This document shows, piece after piece, positions 20,733 to 34,200 of a stretch of DNA of 64,000 nucleotides. The position numbers and the translations under genes were made by a program. Each line of letters starts with the position of its first letter. Position 1 is the first letter of the stretch. Under the pieces are notes generated by a model, which was not told the origin of the DNA, searched no databases, and saw only the letters and a program-made list of their open reading frames with translations. The stretch is from NCBI GenBank assembly GCA_010645155.1, contig CM021321.1, forward strand, positions 3,481,126 to 3,545,125, in the 5' to 3' direction. The stretch comes from Tigriopus japonicus. Its lineage: Eukaryota; Arthropoda; Copepoda; Harpacticoida; Harpacticidae.

Positions 20733-22996
20733 TATATTTGGAGAGTATTTAGTAACAAATTGAACGAAATTGAATGAAAATACATTTAGCGGCTGGTGAG
20801 TTATTTGGGTTTGAATGGTACATTTTTGAACCTCAAAAAACAAAACAAAAACGCTACAGTTACAGGAAAAAAAACAATTTCCCAAGGATTTCATTTAACT
20901 TTTCAATGTTGCGTAAAAACAAGAACTTTTTTAAGTTACAAGTTCATGTCAAAATAGCTCATAATAATTTGCAATGTCACTTAAAAAATGTACTAAAACA
21001 AGATTTTTGGAATAAATTCATATTTTTTTGCAGTACACTTTGTTATGCGTTCCTCCAAGATTGCAAATAAATATGTCTAACAGATTCATAATAAAATTTA
21101 CGATTTCTTGAAAGATCATGTTCAAAATGGACAAAAATCAAAACTTGAAACATTAACAGAATTTTTCAAATTGTCAAAGTATCATCCAACTTTGATTTTG
21201 CGCCTTTGAATTTGCAAAAGATTTTTTTCTGAAATATATCTTAAGCGCTTCTTAGGTGAGATTTTATATCATTTTGAGCTATTTTGACAAAAACTTAAAA
21301 AGTCAAAAAAGTCATTTTCTATTGCAACATTAAAAATTTATTTGAAATCTTTGGAAATTTGTGTTTTGATAAAAATGTAACGTTTTCCGGCATTTTGGTG
21401 TCAAAAATGGACCATTCAAATCCAAATAACTCAGTTGCTCACAAATGTATCTTTAATTAATTTGAATTTTTCAAATAACTAAATGGTCTCTGAATTTGGA
21501 TCAATTAGTTTATCAAAAAATGTTGTAATGAATAGGTTTAGGTAGATAACTTTTTCCCTGGAACTAAACGTATGTAATACAATAAAAGTAAAGTTGTTCC
21601 TCATTGAATTGTGACTCCAAAATGCCATGATGTCTTGGGGTATTTCGATCCAAACGTAAAAAGCCATTCAGAACACCATGTCTCCTCTCTTCTTAATCGG
21701 GCTCATTCATTGTTTAATCTTTTGACCTCAAGAAGCTCGTCCAGAGCTTGCAACTGACCTAGCTCTACTTGATTGAAACTGAAGAAGCAAGAGGAGAGAA
21801 GAGGAGCACCTCCTTCCAAGAACTACTGGCTTATCAGTCACAGACATGAACATTAAAGGGAGAGGAATTTTGGACAAATACATGGAAACAGTCGAAGTTT
21901 CTTTGAGTTTCCTCTCCACAAGCTGATCTCTTTCTCTGTTACGCATTCAAGTGAAAGGATTCCCACAACTGATCGTACAAATATTTTTACACTACAGGCC
22001 TATTTGCTGTTCAAGGGTTGCACGGTAGAGATGGCAATCCTGGCTTGCCTCAACTAGTTGATAAACAAGGACAAAATATTGGACTTGTGCATGTGTGTGT
22101 TTGATTCGTGAATTAAGTGGAAAGACCAGTGAATTGGCCTTTGCCGTTGTCCTCTGTAAGTTGCATTGGGAATTGCAAGTGGGAACAAAACGAGAGAAAT
22201 ATTTTTAAAAGAAATGTTGTTCAATGTGCACAACATTCGAACGCACAAGTGGACGCAAAAAAGAAGAGGTAGGTAAAGCGGTTATCTTTTACTTGAACGG
22301 ACCTAGAAAGCGCACGCGTCCAGCGTTTGCTTTGCAAAAGGGACACCTACTGTAGTATGGACAGCCAAGGAAGAAGTTAAGTTAATGGGTTAGGTTTAAA
22401 AAGTTTGACTGTTAAAGGTTGACAAATCACGTTAGAAATCTCAAAAGTTCTCAAAAAATGGAGTAAAAACGATACAAAATGCAAAGGTACTAAGAATGTC
22501 TCGAAGAATCACGATTTTAATGGCGCCAAAAATGAAGAGAACCCAATACCGAGTCAACCGTATTTATTGTCCCATGCCAAACAAATAATTACGTAAACAC
22601 AGTAATGGCGCACCGTTGAAGAAGAAATATCAGTTAAAGGAATATCCTTAAGTATAGCTATAGCAAGTCTAAGTGAAATTGATTGACTTAATTAGAAACT
22701 ATGATCTTGTAGTCAGTGGTTACTCTCCCACTTAAATTACGCACGCTCTTTTCTAAAAAATCATCCTAGCTTTGACCGCACATTATAAAGATTAAGAGTG
22801 ACTGAACTTTTTAGACGTAAACAAAATTCTCTTGTGAGCAGATGTTATTATATGTGTTATGTTGTTAGGCAACTCTGTTCAAGTTTATGATTTAATTAGA
22901 CAAGGTATGTTGGGCGACCCCTGCACGTTTTTCAAAATCGACTTCAAGAGAAAGAAACACGTCAAAATCCATGTTGTTGTAAAGTTAAGGCGTTGT
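20733..22996. other. No gene seen
   Basis: AT-rich non-coding sequence with T/A homopolymer runs. Frames present (for example 20774-21070) are low-complexity and lack motifs. Confidence 0.4.
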
Positions 22997-23290
22997 TCAA
23001 CCACCCATGACGATATTTGATGAACATTTGGGGCAAAAATGTGGAAACTTTTTATTTGAAACGTTTTGGTTATGCAGTGTAATTGATTTTTGACTTGTTG
23101 CTCGCTTTTGACGCTTATTTTCTATGTATACAGGGATTGCTTTCACATTGCTTCCATCAATCGTGGACATTTTATTGAGATTAGAAGGCTGCTTTACAGG
23201 GACTTCAAACACAACTCTGACCGTGTCTGTCCTCTTTTCAATTTGATTAGCCTTGCAGGATTGTTCTTGGGAACATTTTGAAGAGTAGAA
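22997..23290 (-). other. Unrecognised open frame, possible exon or transposon relic
   Basis: An open minus-strand frame of about 95 codons. It includes CSQEQSCKANQIEKRTDTVR, KMSTIDGSNVKAIPVY and ends FCPKCSSNIVMGG. Composition is protein-like, and a C-x-x-C occurs near the end. There is no upstream ATG in frame before a stop, so it would need an upstream exon. I do not recognise it; a degraded transposon ORF is possible. Confidence 0.25.
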
Positions 23291-23878
23291 TTAAGTGTAA
23301 AGATAAATATTTTAGCAATGTTTGTTCTCTGTTTTCTTTAGAATTTTGCAAATTTTATCACACAATGTAGAATATTTTAAACAGTAAAAAATTTGCACCG
23401 TATTGCGGCCAAAAGCTTGACTCAATGAAAGTAATGGAGTAGCTTTTCACGTCAACCATAAACGAATTTTGAATCGACAATTCAATCAGCTTTATTTTCC
23501 CCCAAAAAAATCTAAATATTGCCATTATCCCTGAAGAGGGATTGTTAAACGACTAGCCTCATTCTACTTTTTCCACTCATACCACTAAGGACAGGAAGTT
23601 TAGACGAATAAAACTATCAAATTAGACCAAAAAAGACAAATATAATTGCCTTATTAGACGAAAAAAGACAAATAAGATTGCCCAATTAAACAAAAGAAAA
23701 CGAATAAAAGTTAGAAGAAGACGAAAAAACGAAGAAAAACTCACTAAAAAGACGTAAAAAATCGAATCAATTTGCCCAAAAGGCGAATGAAACTACTTAC
23801 TCATAAATAGAGCCCGGGAAAAAACGTTGGAAAAACATCCAAAAAATGTCATCAAAATGTCAGGAAAAAGTGCAAAAA

Positions 23879-23995
23879 ATGTTGAAATATAGGGCAAAAA
23901 GGGCAAAAAATGTTGAAATATAGGGCAAAAAGGGCAAAAAATGTTGAAATTTAGAGCAAAAAGAGCAAAAAAATGTTAAAAATTAGGGCAAAAAG
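23879..23995 (+). repeat. 31-bp tandem repeat, about 3.8 units
   Basis: The unit is ATGTTGAAATATAGGGC followed by AAAAAGGGCAAAAA. The first two units are identical and the later two diverge. It lies in a longer A-rich tract (about 23580-24020) rich in GACGAATAAA and GGCAAAAAA motifs. Confidence 0.85.
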
Positions 23996-25283
23996 TCAAC
24001 GAAATGTGTGAGAAATGGGACTATATGCGTGGAGGACTTGAGAAGACTACTTAAGACAGTGTGACCAGACATCTGAAAGAAATAATGCCGTCAAAACTCT
24101 AGCTTAAAAAACGGCTTCACATAGCGGGGTGTTTTTATAAGCTAGACGTCAAAACAGTTTATGTTATAAGTCAGATAGCTCATTCATCAGACCCTTTGAA
24201 AGGCAATAGATATTAAAGTCTGAGTAAATAATGGCAACAGTGCCAACTTAAAACATAATTTACTCTACACATAGCTATTTAGCCCACGTAAAATAATCAC
24301 GGAAACAAGGGTCACAAAGTTTCTGATGTGAACTTTTTCACAATAACAAAAAGAAACTTTAAGGGCACTTTTTCCCCTCTCCAAAGATTTTAATTGATTG
24401 GCATCGTAAAATGTGAAGCTGAACAATGACAATTTTAGCGGGAAATTTAGGCGGGAAATTTCAATCAAGCCTTCCTTTGATTAATTGGTCCCTCAGAACC
24501 GGTTTTGGGATGACATTTTTGAGCAAAAAGTACAAAAAATGTTAAGAAAATGTTGTAATTTTCCAAAAAAATGTCAAATAAAATTAAAATGTTTTATTCA
24601 CGTAAAATTGGCAAAAAATGTAAAAAAAAAAATTTATGTAAAAAAAATTTCCCTAGCCCTACTCATAACTATGATAAAAAAGGAGACAAATTGAGTGCCT
24701 GTACAGACCGAAAAAGATGTTTAAACTGCTTTTACTGAACAGACAAAATGTATCTCCTTATTGAAGGAAAAAAATGTCTACTTGTGCAAAAACGGCAAAA
24801 TCTAGAAAATTTAAAACAGGAATAACCTAATGGGCAAGAAATATTCAGTGGTACATATGTCAAGTAAAAACAAAAGTTAGAAAATGCCTCCTTTAAGGAG
24901 AGTTTATAGTAGAGTTATACATAGAGTGAGAATTACAGATACATCAATTGTTCTCATGGCCAGTAAGCTTTTTAAACCCAACAGTAATCTTTCATTTCTG
25001 TGTCTGGCGGGCAATGCTACGAGTCCAAGTTGATTTTTAATTGTGGATTGTTTTTGTTGGTGCAAAACCGGAATTGACAATCAATCAATTTATTTCCTTG
25101 GCTGAAGCTTTGACGTTGAACTTTCTTCGAAGTTATTTTTTGCGTGGAAATTAGAAAACAACGCGTAAAGAGCTTGAAAAAGACGAATAATATGCAAATT
25201 AGACGAAAAAAAATTCGCGACGAATAAAGGCTCAGAAGACGAATAGTTTTTTTTCGTTTCAAGTTCCTGTCCCTACTTATCAT
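23996..25283. other. No gene seen; A-rich degenerate repeat
   Basis: Non-coding. 24500-24670 again contains AAAAAATGT-type motifs like those around 23830-23990, and 25165-25260 again contains GACGAATAA motifs like those near 23600-23790, so this looks like one decayed repeat family. Confidence 0.4.
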
Positions 25284-25375
25284 GCTCACTTCTCCCGCTT
25301 CCTTCTTGCACTTACTTCTCGCACTTACTTCTCCCACTTACTTCTCCCACTTACTTCTCCCGCTTACTTCTCCCC
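25284..25375 (+). repeat. 13-bp tandem repeat ACTTACTTCTCCC
   Basis: Five to seven head-to-tail units; the middle three are perfect (about 25322-25360) and the outer ones carry G/A and length variants. Confidence 0.88.
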
Positions 25376-25424
25376 ACCCAAAACCCCCTGTTCCCACATG
25401 GGCCCCGTAAAGCTTGTTGTCACT

Positions 25425-25560
25425 AATATTTTCCCGGTAGAAAATGCTACATTCTCCCAGGGGAGGGTAAGAACCCAGAACCAAAAGAAAGTACTGCTTA
25501 TACCAGGGGGTTCCACTTTCCGTAACGGAAAATTATTTTTAGCTCGCAGCGCCCCATGAT
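25425..25560 (+). repeat. Fragment related to the 20.2-20.7 kb SINE/foldback repeat
   Basis: TGCTACATTCTCCCAGGGG resembles 20198-20216 and TTCCACTTTCCGTAACGGAA is the reverse complement of a segment at 20529-20550. The same repeat material is therefore present in a different arrangement. Confidence 0.5.
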
Positions 25561-26207
25561 ATAAGATTAACTCACGTGAAAAGGAAAATGTAGTTGCTGA
25601 CAGACAATAGATGAGTTGCTGAAGACGTTTTGATAGTCTCTATACATGTATGCAGCTAATGACGCAGTCTTTTTGAAATCAGTATATGCAAGTTTTTTCA
25701 GGTATGTATCTTATTCCCCTGGTCCAGACCTATAACAAAAAATGAGAGAAAATTTGTTTCCCATTGGTTTGTGGGTTCAAAAATTGCCAAAGGATTTAGG
25801 GATATTTCGATCCAAACTTAAAAAAGCCATTTGAAACACGAAGTACCGTATATTTCACTATAATCTATCAAGAAGCGCTTACTTTCCTGGAATGGGATGC
25901 TATGCTAGCGGTGAGAAAGAAAGCGTAATAATTTGTTTCTACTGGAAATTTTTATCAACATGGCCACTTCGGGGCGGAAAAAGGACAAACTTATTTATGT
26001 TAATTTAGGTTATTTTTAATTGAGATTTGTGATTTTTGTTAAGGTTAATAAATTTCTAACCTTCGACCTTCGTCGAGTGTGTGTCAAAGCGAACAGTCCT
26101 GTGACAAGGTGTATGTCTTTGATTTGTACAGGGTTAGGCATAATTAGTGAAACATTAGACTTAAGCTCATGATTAAGACCCTTGTTTTGAGCCACAATTT
26201 CAAATGA

Positions 26208-26799
26208 TACACCCTGACACGAAAGTTGTGTCGTAGTCATACTTTGAGCCTAAAAATAACGGCAATGCGTGGACACTTTGGCGCAATCAAACCACCCGTG
26301 TGCCCCAACAAGTGCCTAGAATATTTTTTGGATTAGTTAGGATGTAATTTAATGACAAATAAGTGACAAATTATTCCTGGAACAGCAACTGTCAACTTGA
26401 TGTCCGGCGTTTTCTTTTTGCACGGTTCCGTGTGCCTTTAAACCGCTGTGAAAAAATAGTGAATGGCGGGAATCAAATTTTACTCGGTTTTCGAGAAGAC
26501 TAGTTTTGGAACACCTCTAACCAAAAATAAGGGGAAAAATTACTGTCCGCCTTCATTCATCAGCTCATGGAATCTCAACCGTTCATCAAAATTTAAGCAA
26601 AGGGAAGACGCCTGAAAAAGTGCGGAAAAACGTTGAGCCGTCCACACTTTCCACTTTGGTCGATAGCATGCCAAATATCATTTCCGAGGAAGAAGAGACT
26701 AGTTGGGGACAGATTGGATGTCAAGTCGTTCAAATATATTCGTATAAAATGAAAATATTTTGGCTCAAAATTACGACAAAACTTTCATGTCAGGGTGTA
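26208..26799 (+). mobile_element. 592-bp TA-flanked inverted-repeat element, copy 2
   Basis: The left end is TACACCCTGACACGAAAGTT and the reverse complement of the right end is TACACCCTGACATGAAAGTT, continuing into TGTCGTA on both sides, a near-perfect 28-bp terminal repeat. The outer TA is probably the target duplication. The interior aligns with 15300-16594 but lacks the 473-bp insertion: the site reads CGGCAATGCGTGGAC here against CGGCAATAAGT-[MITE]-GCATTG there. Non-coding. Confidence 0.85.
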
Positions 26800-27395
26800 G
26801 GTTAAAAACATACAGGGATTTCTCAATAGTTCACGAGTAGAGAGGTTCTTGAAACATAATAGGATACAAGAAAATGGTCGTGGAACCCTGGCCAAGGTGG
26901 CAAAAAGAGGGCGAGGACTCCCACGTTGGCCAAGGCCATTCATTACCTTTAGGATCATTTGAAATCCGGCTTGTTCCATGAATAAGATGGCCAAAGACTA
27001 AAATGCATTCCCATAATTGTTGGTTCGACCATAAAAGAAGATCAACAAGGGCAACTAGGACCACTTGGCTGTAGGTGAAGCAGCATGGGTTGATATCCAA
27101 GAGGAAAAATAAGTGCGTGTAAGTTGTGACATTGATATCAAAACGTTCAGGGCAGTGGTTAGGCCGAAAGGGTGGGTGGGGCATGACAAATAATATTCCA
27201 TTATGTTAAAGTATGTTGTATGGGGAACCCCTTCTTAAAGCAATGCTTTCCTATTGGCCTTGTTGGTAAAGAGTTATTTCACAATATTTGTTTTTCACTA
27301 ATTCTGCCTAAATCCGACAGGTCGTCACAATCCAATCCGAATTGAATTGAATTTTTGTAGTATCAGTGCGAAAATAAATTGAAAAAAGTCCAAAT
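26800..27395. other. No gene called
   Basis: A minus-strand frame at 26831-27184 encodes hydrophobic stretches (YSQVVLVALVDLLLW), but there is no conserved motif or splice context to support a gene. Confidence 0.3.
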
Positions 27396-27490
27396 ACTTC
27401 GCTCAACCCGACCTTTAATCGTAAATTTTCGTTCAATACGACCTTAATCCAAAAATTCTTGCTCGATCCGACCTTAATCTGAATTTTATC
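27396..27490 (+). repeat. About 31-bp degenerate tandem repeat, 3 units
   Basis: Three successive units share the core TCRAYCCGACCTTAATC followed by an AATTTT-like tail (near 27400, 27430 and 27460). An ORF reads through it only because the period is repetitive. Confidence 0.6.
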
Positions 27491-28288
27491 GAGTCTCAAC
27501 ATCACTCGGTCAATTCGTTCCCCAGATGAAAAGAAAATTGGACGGTTGTTTTGAAGACCATTTGCCCTTGCAAAAAGAACATTTGTGGTTTCTGATAGCT
27601 AGGCAAGTCTCGAAAGCATGGATTTAAAAGAGTAATTTATATTATTATATTTTCAATTAACATTCCTTAATCTTACATGTCCTTGATTGAATCCTCTTCA
27701 CAAGGAGGAAAAAAGTCAAAGGTTGAGTGATAAATTATGTTCTACTTACGAGGGAATAGCTAGGCTATCCTCCTTTCCATTTAACACAGATAAGGAAGCG
27801 AGCACTGATGAGAGAAACGAAATATTTTCTTATCTTGTCTACCTACCTCCACATGTTTTATATACCTTCTCATATTTGTCCGTTTGATCGTAACCCAATA
27901 AAATTACCATGCTTGGCTTTGGCTGACTAGGGATGAATCATCACCTTCACCATGAAAGCTTCACGTTTCTACTACCTTTTGGCATGGATTGCATCATCCA
28001 CATTTGATTCCTCCCTCCGCTCTTCATTCTTTCGCAGTGGTGTGCTCAAGCCAAAGGCTTTCTTTGAACCCTCTGAGGGCGTTTATGTAAACATTCCTCA
28101 ACGAGGTACAGTAATGCTTGCGTAAGGCAGTGCTTCTTGCCCGCAATTGAGTATTCCTATTTCATCATCATTCACCGTCTATCTGAGTACAACAAACTAC
28201 TCCCTTAACAAGATCCTGTCGACACGTGTTGTGAAAACGTCAAAGGACATTGTTGGCCCCTAATTGTTTTAGACAAGTGTCCGTCAAA

Positions 28289-31200
28289 ATGGCCTTACCC
28301 AGTGCTTCAAGGTTGATTGTTTGCAAACTCGGCAGATTTGGCGAATTGAGGAAAGTGTTTGACAAAACGACCAACTCTTCTTCTGGTGCCAGCTTGAAAG
28401 ATGATGAGGGTTCTTTAGATCCCCAAACCACATTTCATCCGGCAGCCTTTTCCCACAGAACGACCATCCCGAACATCAATTTCGGGGTGGCCTGTCCGCC
28501 CATTTCTAGTGTAAATAAAGGGAATACCTTGACGAATGATGGGTGTAACAAGAGCTCTCTATTGAGCCTTTTGCTGGAGCCAAAGACGTCGTCGTCTTCT
28601 ATTGGATCAAAAATGACACAAAGGACCCTCCAACCAACTCCACCGCCTCCAATACATTCTCTGACAACCAATAGCAGTTCGGATTCGTTAAGTGATCTCG
28701 TGTCTGTGCCAATGGAGGACATTTTGCCCCAAGTTTCGACTGACTTCAGCGAAGTGCAAGTGTTGAATTCCTCGGGTGGAATGCTATTGACAGATCAAGT
28801 TAAAAAGGCCATCCTGAGTCTCGGAGTGGGAGAAAAGGTAGGAATAAATGATTTTCCGAGAGTTTCCAATATTGGACATTTTAAAGCTTTGCCCTTCTAA
28901 GTCTTTGGAAATGTTTTAACGAAGTGTTCCACGTCTGAAAAGTTGGCTAATGTGTGTTTCCATAATACGAAGAAACTTTTACTTCCAATGCCATGGGATT
29001 ACCATGTCGAGATGAAGGAATATTTTCGTCCTCCAAGAAGGCAGGTCACGAACTAGCGGTTCCCAAAATTATCATTTCGGTTGGGAATAGTTCCCATGCA
29101 AATGGCTCAACCATTACTGAATGCCCGCTTTCTCGAGGGCTGCTCTTCTAGTGCTTGATGGGTTGAGGGTTTTCCAGCCTTTGGCCATTCTCGAGCCCTT
29201 TTCCTGAAAGGATCTCTGAATCTGAAGGCGGTCTACTACTGCTTTCCAATCCTGAAATTGGCCAATAATCGTAAGGTTCAGTCGCTGTCAATTGAGTTGC
29301 CAACTGGTTCCACTTTAACCTTGCCACTTTCTTCTCCAAAAGTGTTGGGATTCGTTGTACAAATTTACAGAAGCCCATTGTGGATGCGTTGATAACGAAA
29401 GCACTGTGGTTAATGGAGAGGAAGGCTCTTCCGGACATTAAGATAAAATTATTTGAACGTGCAAAATGAACCACTGACGGGCCTGACTCGAATGTTGACA
29501 TGACATTTTCGTTTAAATTGTCAGACGAACAATTCCGTGTTGAGATATTCAAAAGATGTTGGGGAGCACAATCTCTGAAAAGCCTGCCTTAAATACTTGT
29601 CAATTCGTCGGCCACTACTAATTCTTGGCCCCCGTCGTTCATTATTCGAGCGTAGCCACGTGTTCTCTTTTGTCTTGGTACAAGACTCAAGGACGTTCCT
29701 AAGGGCTTTAACCGTCAAAAGACTAGTCGGCACTGGTTCAACGAGAACGTACCATGGGTGTCTAGAGTCGAAAATCTCTCTCCTTCTCTCTTTTGTGCGC
29801 CTGACTGGGACAAAGCCAATGCGTATGATAGAACGAAAACCCTAGGGCAAGAACGCCTTGAAACATACTCTACATAGATCGGGGTAAGTACCCGGCCACT
29901 TGGAATTATTTTGATGCGTTCATGCTGGAACATGAAAAGGAGGAGGGGAGAGAGAGGGCGAAAGAGAAGCCAAAACAAGGATCCAGAATCCAGACCTGTC
30001 CCAACAAATGTAGAAGCGCTTGACACAACGAGAGCAACGGCCGGTCACGTGAAAAAGGGACATGTATTCTACGTAGAGACGTTTGTTAAAGCTCGGCGGT
30101 TTAGGATGACACGTAGGCCATTTTTGTGTCACATTCTTGAGCACAATTTAGACGACTTGGCCCCATCAGCAAGTTCCACAGCAGGAATGATTGGGATTTC
30201 ATCTCGAATATCTAAAGAATCCACCCTTGAGTGTTCTATTTTGTCAGGCGTTATGCTTGGTATCATGCGTGACATTTTGACAATGACAGGACCCAACACA
30301 GATGATAACAAAGTTTGAAAGCTCTTCGAGTTGGGCGTTTTTTGTTCACCTGTGTTCGTAAAGAGCGGCTAATGGAGCGGTTAAGTGTTCCACCATGGGA
30401 ACATCTGCAATTGCACTCCGTCAATGAGGCAAAAAAGTCAATACCGGGATGGCATTCATCCTCTACATCCCAATGAACCGTTGAGAATGCGCCCTTTTGT
30501 TTTGTTCCTATTGGTTCCAAAGACTTTTTAGAATTTGGTCCAAGTACTCTGACCTTTCTCGGTCCCTTATTTCTCTGTTGATCTCACGAACGAACGAGTA
30601 TGTTAGATGTTTTGAGTAGAATAGCCATTGAAGGTTTCAGTGAAGCTGATTAATAATGGAACCGATTCTCAGGCTCCCTTCTCGTGAGATGATCCAAGTG
30701 AACAACAAATGAATGAAGGAATGAACGAACAAGCAAGTAGAGGAGAATACAACATGTAGAGTTCTAGGAGGATTGGAAGAATCATGGGGTGCTGTAAATA
30801 GGACCAACTTCATTTAAATGTCCTCAAAGTTTTCTGAAGCGCTGCTTCTTCGATCCAGATAGGAGATTGGAGGATATAATGTGGCTTACTTTTCGGCTTC
30901 TCTCATCCGAGAAGCGAAGAAGCATCGTGGATCCACAAGGTTCTGTCTAAGAAATGAGCGGGACTAAGAACGATTTATGACTAGAGAGCATTGTGCTCAA
31001 GACCATTTTCTGGGGATCCAAGCTGGTTCCGATCCAGAAAATTGTCCTTAGTTCAACGCTGAGACTTCTTTTGTTCCCCGCTATGCTCATACTCACTACA
31101 TGACTGTTCTTGTATCTTGAGTATTGAAAGGAAACATCAAGTGATGGATCTGCTCCACCAGAATCTTGTCATGTCAAGGCTCAAAAAGTTGGACGAGCAG

Positions 31201-34200
31201 AGAAGTGGGTGGCCCTTTTGTGGTTGGGAGGGACAAGTTCTTCATTGAGTTGGGCAAGGAAGCAAGAACTCACAAAATGACATTTGTCAAGGCCAAATAA
31301 AGACATTTCCTTTAGTTTGAATGGAACAATTTGCTATCGCACATGTTGAAAATGTTCCCATTAGTGTTCGAGTTGACCCCTGGAATGTTCCCTCCGGATA
31401 TTTGGCAACTAGTGTTGTTTTCCAAGGATGAGAAAGGTCTCGAGGGAATAATTTTGGTTCTAGTTCATCAAGCAGGCCTTTTTCACGCGAGTTTTCCAAC
31501 CAATATTGCAGTGTGCAAGTAGGCTAAGTTTACCACGTCTTCAAACGAGGCTGCTTTTGTTCAGAGGATCCCAAATACATCCTATTTTTTTGGGGCCTCC
31601 ATTTAGGTGTCAGTGAGTGACGCTTATTTTGAAATGCGAGGATTCCGCGTGGTCATTTTCTCCCTCAACCGCGATTATCCGTCCTCGACAGGAGAAACAG
31701 AGAAAAAGAGGCTGAGGAAAAGAGCGCATCATCATTTAAAGAGGGTTGCCTCCCTCTCACGTTTGTCTAATCACGGCTAATTCTTTAGCCAAACACTCCA
31801 TCTCCGTCTCATCTTCGTCTTGCTCGTGTTTTCAAGAGAGGCTGTCCGTCCTCGAGTGAATGTAGTGTACATTCATACATATGTATGGACTGTACTGTTC
31901 TGCGTACTGCCATGTTTGGGTAGTTCTTGAACGAGTCATGGGTGCATGCGGTATTGCTAATCTGAACGGAGACGCTTTGATAGACTCGTCGTTGGAACAT
32001 ATGTTTAATGTCTTGTCCACGGCCCAGAGAAGTGTAGCCAATGAAGCATGGTGCTCAAAGAAGAAGAATCACTTGGCCAAGATGCAATCGTCAGGACTTG
32101 TTAGAGAACAACACTCGACTTGATCACGTTTTGGTGACTTTTCTCGTTCCTCGTCGTTTTCTTTATCTCTCTCGTCGAAATTAAAGCGGCTCATACGAAC
32201 GTATTTGTTGGGAGAAAATGCACTTGATTTGTTGATGCCTTGTTGCAGAACTCCAAATCACACGGAATCTGTCCGTTTGTGCACTATTATCTGATCCATT
32301 AGACAATGCTCACGAGTGTATGTGTTGTGTGTGTGAGTGAGCGAGAGAGCGAGCGAACGGGAGCAAGGAATATGGGCTTAAATAACCACTGGCAAACTTA
32401 TATTTTTACTCTGTTTTAACAATCAAAGCTGAAAGAGGCATGTGCGGCCTGCAGAAACTCAATAAGCGACTCTAATTCTTTCACTTTCCTTGGCGCCAAC
32501 ATCTCCTTAACGACTTGCAAAACTATGATTGCCATATTTTGCAGGTGCTTTAAACCAACCCCCATAAACTTGCCAAAAACTTCTGCTTGACATCGGAATT
32601 TTATGAAATGCATGGACATATCTCCCGGATCAGAACACTTTGGGCAATTACTCCTTTAATGCATCTACTTCACTTTTGCAAGCGATCCTGCGTGAATTTA
32701 GGCCCGAAGATCGATATCAAGTTCCGTGGTTTACGCGTTCACTGTTTGTTCGAATCAAGATTCAAATGATCCGTTTTGTACCTTTCCAGGCGGGCAATGA
32801 GGTGTGTATTTTAGAATGTCCAGTTTCAAAGCTGTGTTTGTCGACGTGCTAGCCAGCACATTTAGCTCGACTTTCTTTTAATCTCCGTGAATGTCTTGAG
32901 AACTCACTGCAGAAACATTTTTTAAGATGGAAAGATATTGAGTGTAGATAATTACCGCCGGGCTTACCTTCACCTGCAGTTCGCTTGGATTTTTTTGGCA
33001 GTATCCTGGCTAGCCTACGGAAGTTCATTTTTTGTGCCTTATCAATCAAGCGCCTCCATCCAGCCTTCAGCCTCTAGCCTTGTCACTCATTTCTCCCTCC
33101 TTTCTCCATTTTAGACCAGAGATTATAAAGAGCTCTGCTTGATGCGCCACAGATTTACCGATCATATCAAGAGAGAAATGGCGGGTAGATGTTTTTTTCT
33201 GTTTTGGAGAACCTCCAAAGACAGCCTAACATACACCACACAGCTTCTTTCATTGTAGTGAGAGTATTAGATCCTATGAGGCAATTCCAAGCTGCCCAAC
33301 TCTCGAGTTGTTTTTAATGTTGCTGTTGTTGTTGTTGTCGTCGTCTCACTAGGATGAGATCTTTGTGGGCCAGGTTCGGCTGCAAAGTTGTCCGTGATCA
33401 AGTAAAGACAGTTGGAGAGTGGAGATGCAATGGCAACGACACTCAATTGGTCCTCTTGAGGCAGAGCAGCCTCAAATATTTTAGCCTCAGAGGCATTTCC
33501 CATCAGAACATACAACAATCGTTCGTTTCGTGGGTGATTTCTCCAGGAAGTGCTTTAAGGGGAGGTGCAAAGTTTTACCGATTCTCTCATGAATCTACAT
33601 TCTCAAATCAGCTGACTTGTTACGTAAGAGAGTGTCAGATTCGAGGAGAGCATTGCTGTGAAAGTGCTTTGTGCTCTTATGAGAATACCATAAAGAGTGG
33701 TTGAGTGAAAGTGCCCCTCCAAAGATGGCTCTTTAGCGGGTTTCAAGACATGTTCGAGACGGAGAGCGAGCGTCGTCTCCTCGCATCCAGTTTGATGGTA
33801 AGTGGTAACCAGCCACCAGGCCAAACAGGTTTGCCTCCAATTGGAATCGTTTGGCCCAAACCTGATTCTTGCAACACACACCAACCTATTTTGTTTTAAC
33901 AATTTTCATGCCCGTCGCCAACAACAATCAAAACAGAATATTATTTGTACTCTTGGACATCATCTCAGTTGTTTGTTAGTTGATGTGTCTCAACCTTTGT
34001 GTACAGTATGTAAAAATACTCCCCTTTCCAAGTTCAAAGCGAAGAGCAGAACTAAGGAGTGGGAGGCACAGCGGCATGACTAAAACGCAAGAGAAAGACC
34101 GACCGAGGAAACTGAGGGGTCGCCATTGATTTTCACGGCCAAGGTTACTCGAGGGCCTGTTTCCTCGGTGAAAAGCTGTTTGAAGCTGCCACAGCAGTCA

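Noticed and set aside
26831..27184. Hydrophobic minus-strand frame that might be a chemoreceptor fragment
   Set aside because: No conserved receptor motif, no flanking exons; composition alone is insufficient.
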